Shown here: positions 12,868 to 16,040 of the stretch, piece after piece
How the letters are laid out: every line of letters starts with the position of its first letter
Numbering within the stretch: position 1 is the first letter of the stretch
NCBI GenBank assembly: GCA_016840595.1
Contig: JAEOSA010000021.1
Span: 1-16,040 of the forward strand
DNA: 16,040 nt
Origin: Candidatus Hermodarchaeota archaeon
Lineage (GTDB): Archaea; Asgardarchaeota; Hermodarchaeia; Hermodarchaeales; Hermodarchaeaceae
Direction: 5' to 3'
The notes under the pieces: generated by a model
Databases searched by the model: none
What the model saw: the letters and a program-made list of their open reading frames with translations, nothing else
What the model was told of the DNA's origin: nothing
Program-made: the position numbers and the translations under genes

Positions 12868-14301
12868 ATGGTTGACTCTCGTGAATTAGCCAAACTTGAT
12901 GGCACGGCTATGGCAGAAAAGGTTCGCCAAAAAGAAGTAACCCCCTTTGAGTTAGTTGAGGTCGTCATTGAACGCATTGAACGCATCAATCCAAAAATCA
13001 ACGCTGTTATCACCCCCATGTTCGACGAGGCTCGTAAAACTGTTAAAGGAAAACTACCTACAGGACCGTTCACTGGGGTACCTTTCCTGTTGAAGGATCT
13101 CCTGGCTGCTTATACGGGTGTTCGACTGAGTTATGGTTCAGCAGCACTAAAAGATTACATTCCTGATTTTGACAGTGAACTGGTTAAGAGATTCAAACGG
13201 GCAGGACTCATTACCGTTGGAAAAACCAATACTCCAGAATTTGGCCTCCTTTCAACCACTGAACCGCTATTCTTTGGTCCCACACGAAATCCCTGGAATA
13301 CTGAGCGTACAACCGGGGGATCCAGTGGAGGAACTGCAGCCGCGGTGGCTGCCGGGATTGTACCCATGGCTCATGGCAGTGATGGGGGAGGCTCTATCCG
13401 TATTCCCTCCTCCTGTTGTGGTGTATTTGGCATAAAACCCACACGCGCCCGCAATCCCTTGGGACCCACACATGGTGATATTCAAAGCGGACTTGTTGTC
13501 GAACATGCACTAACACGTTCCGTTCGAGACAGTGCCGCCTTACTTGATGCCACTGCTGGTCCCGATGTCGGTGATCCCTATTGGGCACCACCACCGAAAC
13601 GTCCATTCATCCAAGAAGTTGGAGCTGATCCAGGAAAATTACAAATAGCCTATACATCGAAGGCGATAACCGGTGAAGTCGCCCACAAAGAGTGTGTAAA
13701 AGCAATTGATACTGCCGTCTCACTATGTTCCGAACATGGTCATGAGCTCGTTGAAGCAAACCCGAATTTTGACATCCAAGCAATGTATCAAAACTTTGTT
13801 GCTCTCTGGTCTGGAGGTGTGACAGCCGTCTTCAGGAATATTGAACAACTTCGTGGAAGTCCTGTCCTACAGGAAGAAGTTGAACCTCTCACCTGGGAGT
13901 TAGCGAAAATTGGACGGCAATTTACTGCTGGTGATTACCTGTTTTCGATCATGATGCTCCAGCAAATATCTCGAGATATTGCCCGGTTTTTCCAAGAATA
14001 TGATATCTGGCTCACACCCACTCTTATTGAACCTCCTGTTCCCCTAGGGCATTTTGACTGCCCTCCAGAACATCCCATGAAAGGCTTCTTACGTGCCGGT
14101 GAATTTGCGCCCTTCACACAAATCCAAAACATCACAGGACAACCAGCCATGTCCATGCCTCTTCATTGGACAAGTGACGGGTTACCAGTCGGTACACACT
14201 TCGTCGGTCGCTTTGGAGATGAAGCAACTCTCTTTCGACTAGCCGCACAACTTGAGGCATCCCAGCCTTGGATAAAACGCCAACCGCCCATCCATGTCTA
14301 A
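12868..14301 (+). CDS. Amidase-signature family hydrolase
   Basis: A 477-residue enzyme with the full Ser-cisSer-Lys triad: Lys76 in FLLKDL, cis-Ser152 in TTGGSSGG, and nucleophile Ser176 in [12 protein letters not shown]. Residues 130-195 ([15 protein letters not shown] to GIKPTRAR) match the amidase signature throughout. The overall form, with [18 protein letters not shown] after the Lys and no GatB-binding or Asp-tRNA features that I can see, resembles stand-alone amidases such as 6-aminohexanoate-cyclic-dimer hydrolase rather than GatA. It would release ammonia or an amine from a carboxamide; the substrate is not evident. It is cytosolic, without a signal peptide. Start: ATG 12868, with GGTGAG at 12858-12863 just upstream; a TTG at 12856 lies ahead of that site and would add four residues. 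Its stop overlaps the stop of the convergent downstream gene by 3 nt. Confidence 0.92.
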   Translation: MVDSRELAKLDGTAMAEKVRQKEVTPFELVEVVIERIERINPKINAVITPMFDEARKTVKGKLPTGPFTGVPFLLKDLLAAYTGVRLSYGSAALKDYIPDFDSELVKRFKRAGLITVGKTNTPEFGLLSTTEPLFFGPTRNPWNTERTTGGSSGGTAAAVAAGIVPMAHGSDGGGSIRIPSSCCGVFGIKPTRARNPLGPTHGDIQSGLVVEHALTRSVRDSAALLDATAGPDVGDPYWAPPPKRPFIQEVGADPGKLQIAYTSKAITGEVAHKECVKAIDTAVSLCSEHGHELVEANPNFDIQAMYQNFVALWSGGVTAVFRNIEQLRGSPVLQEEVEPLTWELAKIGRQFTAGDYLFSIMMLQQISRDIARFFQEYDIWLTPTLIEPPVPLGHFDCPPEHPMKGFLRAGEFAPFTQIQNITGQPAMSMPLHWTSDGLPVGTHFVGRFGDEATLFRLAAQLEASQPWIKRQPPIHV

Positions 14302-15266
14302 TCCTTTTTGTTATCCTTCGTTTCTGATGCAAAAAACTGTGAAAGGCTAGGTCGTGTGGATTGATAGTCCTTCTCGATCCGTCCACTCTCAATGAAAGAT
14401 TTCAACAAAAGGGCTTCTTTCACTCGAAAATCAAGACCATTCGCTTCCTCAGATTTTGATTCACAGATAATACTTACCTTATCTAAGAACCGTTGTTCCC
14501 GTAGAACAGAGAGAAAGAGCTCCCAAGGAACATTACTTCCACCTTCGAGGGGCGCGTGGCGAACCTCTCCACGACGCCCTACGACGATACCTGAGAGGTG
14601 AACTGGTAGTCGCCACCGAGACAAATCGATATTCTGCTCAATGAGTTCAAGCCGTCGTAGGATTCCAGATTCCGTCGTGACATCACCACCTCTAGCAAAG
14701 TCATGTGCGAAATCCCAACAAAATAAACAACCTGCTTCACTCGCTACTGTGCAGGTGTCTTCAAAATTTCCAAAACCTGCGATTTTTCCTGCCACTTCAG
14801 GAGCCGGTACTGCATTGATTCCTTCATCTTCGGCTTTTGCCATGATTTGTTGTAATCGTTTTTGCACACGTGTTTTGGTCGCTGTTCCTCCTTGACGGGA
14901 TCCAGCATGAAAGGTGACGTGCGTCGCTCCGACTGCATCGGCGATATTTAAACACCGTGTCATGTGCGCTCGACTCGTCCGTAACTTGCCTTTCTCAGTA
15001 GTGGTAAGCGATATCACATAAGGACCGTGAATACTGACATGAAACTCCTGCATCTGCTTCCCAATGTCTTCTGCCCGTTCTTGGGAGGGATAACCGGGGA
15101 GTCCACCCCGTGGTCGACCTAGGACATTAGACAGACAGAGAAGCTCTGCTGTTTTCAATTGTTCAGCCCGAAGGACAGTGGTCACTTGACGAACAACATT
15201 ATCTGAAGTGAAAGTGCTTAGCGGAAACGCTGCAAAACCGACAAAGGTTTGAAGTTTCTTCGTCAC
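14298..15266 (-). CDS. Endonuclease IV-like TIM-barrel protein (AP endonuclease family 2)
   Basis: A 322-residue TIM-barrel protein with most of the metal ligands of endonuclease IV in order: His80 in VSIHGPY, His120 in VTFHAGS, Glu157 in PEVAGK, Asp185 and His188 in CWDFAHDFA, His223 in VHLSG, His237 in VRHAPLEGG and Glu269 in ICES. In E. coli Nfo one zinc is also held by an Asp two residues before the His of the D-R-H motif; here that position is Val235, so one of the three sites may be altered. If active it would cut DNA 5' of abasic sites in base-excision repair; a sugar-isomerase-type role in the same fold is the alternative. The start is GTG 15266, the only start codon ahead of the first strand, with CTTAAAG at about 15301-15308 as a possible promoter. 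The C-terminal 25 residues ([20 protein letters not shown]) resemble a flexible tail with a PIP-box-like S-L-S-Q-F-F run. Confidence 0.82.
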   Translation of the reverse strand: MTKKLQTFVGFAAFPLSTFTSDNVVRQVTTVLRAEQLKTAELLCLSNVLGRPRGGLPGYPSQERAEDIGKQMQEFHVSIHGPYVISLTTTEKGKLRTSRAHMTRCLNIADAVGATHVTFHAGSRQGGTATKTRVQKRLQQIMAKAEDEGINAVPAPEVAGKIAGFGNFEDTCTVASEAGCLFCWDFAHDFARGGDVTTESGILRRLELIEQNIDLSRWRLPVHLSGIVVGRRGEVRHAPLEGGSNVPWELFLSVLREQRFLDKVSIICESKSEEANGLDFRVKEALLLKSFIESGRIEKDYQSTRPSLSQFFASETKDNKKD

Positions 15267-15567
15267 GGGATGTTCGCCAAAGGAAGATGACGTTGAAAGT
15301 GCCTTTAAGTGTGTGTAATGTGCTTTACGCGTTTCTGGGTTTGACTGAGGAGGTTCTGTTGTAATTCGAAAGGTTTATATTTGTGAACGATACTATTCTA
15401 GTACAGAACGAAAAAATTCTATCGTATAGAAACCGTATTCATTCGTTTAATAACCGAATGGAGTCGAATCAGATGAGGAAAAATAACAAAAAACAATGTT
15501 GTGTAAAAGAAAAGGCATTAGTTGAGTTTTTGAAATATAGTAAGCTTGGATAGGAGTCACACAATAG
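15267..15567. promoter_or_regulatory. Divergent promoter region with three palindromes
   Basis: A gene-free stretch of about 300 nt between divergent genes. On the minus side, CTTAAAG near 15301-15308 may serve the endonuclease IV-like gene. On the plus side, CGAAAGG followed by TTTATAT (15374-15380) is a good BRE/TATA for the last gene. Downstream of it lie TACTA-TTC-TAGTA (15391-15403), TTCTAT-CGT-ATAGAA (15417-15431) and CATTCG/CGAATG (15440-15445 and 15455-15460). A transcript from this promoter would have a leader of about 165 nt. Confidence 0.55.
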
Positions 15568-16040
15568 ATGTTTGGTCGAAAAAAAGACAAGGAAAAGGAA
15601 CGCGAAGACGAATTACGTGACGAGATGCGCCGCTTGGAGGAGCAAATGGCAAATCTTCGACGCAGGATGGAAAAGGAAAAAGATTCCGGACGTGAAGCTC
15701 CACCGAAACCTCCCAAGGAGAAACGGAGAGCGAAAGGCGTTCGGATAGATATTGATGACGAAGCGCTCCATGACGATATGGAAGAGTTTGGTCGAAGAAT
15801 GGGTGCCTATGGGGTCGAACTAGGTGATTACATTAAAACGGTCGTCTCTGATGCGATGCGAGGCGCCAATAGAGCCATGCGTAGCGTATTCATCGGTCCT
15901 AAAGGTGCTCGTGTTCGCGTTGACGACAATGAAATCGGTTGGGATCCTGAAGGGGTAGAAGCCCATCAGGTGCCCCCTGAAGAAGCTCAACGGCTGCTTG
16001 CCCCCTTGGCTAGTGAGGAGCGGATTCGCATCCTCTATTT
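15568..16040 (+). CDS. Coiled-coil / winged-helix-like regulator, 3' end outside the window
   Basis: The reading frame stays open from ATG 15568 to the window edge (157 complete codons). Residues 1-45 are a highly charged coiled coil (KKDKEKEREDELRDEMRRLE), followed by a Pro/Lys linker. Next comes a helical region (DDMEEFGRRMGAYGVELGDY, then VVSDAMRGANRAMRSVFIG) and a short strand pair (ARVRVDDNEIGWDPEG). The last visible residues, APLASEERIRILYF, match the start of an ArsR-type winged helix, so a DNA-binding transcription regulator is the best inference. AGGAG at 15552-15556, 11 nt before the ATG, supports the start. The palindromes upstream could be its own operators. The effector and targets cannot be seen. 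Confidence 0.75.
   Translation, partial: MFGRKKDKEKEREDELRDEMRRLEEQMANLRRRMEKEKDSGREAPPKPPKEKRRAKGVRIDIDDEALHDDMEEFGRRMGAYGVELGDYIKTVVSDAMRGANRAMRSVFIGPKGARVRVDDNEIGWDPEGVEAHQVPPEEAQRLLAPLASEERIRILY

Noticed and set aside
1..16040. CRISPR array, tRNA, rRNA, transposase or prophage genes
   Set aside because: No regularly spaced repeats, no cloverleaf, no transposase or integrase motifs and no terminal repeats of insertion sequences were seen on either strand.

Overview
The window most likely comes from an Asgard archaeon. The main evidence is the first gene, an Arf-like small GTPase with an N-terminal longin-like domain, a eukaryote-like combination typical of that group. Archaeal promoter architecture supports this: TATA boxes lie about 25-30 nt before inferred starts, some leaders are very short, and GGTGA/GAGGTGA ribosome-binding sites are common. 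The subgroup cannot be told from the sequence. Most of the window is AT-leaning, but the P-type ATPase gene is clearly GC-richer.

Layout, left to right. (1) 1-4446: the longin-Arf GTPase; a 64-residue cold-shock protein; a multi-pass membrane protein; on the minus strand, a small membrane-anchored protein gene broken by an in-frame amber codon; a GNAT acetyltransferase; a second 64-residue cold-shock protein; and a 57-residue charged protein preceded by a long hairpin. (2) 4482-9906, all minus strand: a cytosolic leucine-rich-repeat protein, a Ca2+-type P-type ATPase with its own terminator and promoter, and a CPA2-type Na+/H+ antiporter. The two transporters look separately transcribed but both serve cation homeostasis. 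(3) 9996-11488: a doubtful 18-codon micro-ORF, an unrecognised basic protein (minus) and a four-TM membrane protein. (4) 11757-15266: a guanidine-modifying hydrolase (ADI/DDAH superfamily), an amidase-signature hydrolase, and a convergent endonuclease IV-like TIM-barrel protein whose stop codon overlaps the amidase stop. (5) 15267-16040: a palindrome-rich promoter region and the 5' part of a coiled-coil/winged-helix-like regulator gene that runs off the window.

The most interesting signal is not a protein. The two cold-shock genes share a leader of about 160 nt. Its 69-nt core aligns without gaps at about 86% identity (10 differences, hand count), better than the coding sequences themselves (about 77%). 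Nine of the ten differences fall in predicted loops, bulges or internal loops or keep a wobble pair; the tenth costs one closing pair. The core folds into a bulged stem-loop plus a hairpin with an invariant 7-nt loop, and a crossing helix (pseudoknot) is possible. Each leader also has a helix covering its Shine-Dalgarno sequence, built from different bases in the two copies. This looks like an archaeal cold-shock mRNA thermosensor, analogous to but unrelated in sequence to bacterial cspA leaders.

A second non-coding signal is a repeat of about 57 bp, present three times in the same orientation (5458, 10674 and 11503), each starting with a small hairpin whose paired positions vary together.
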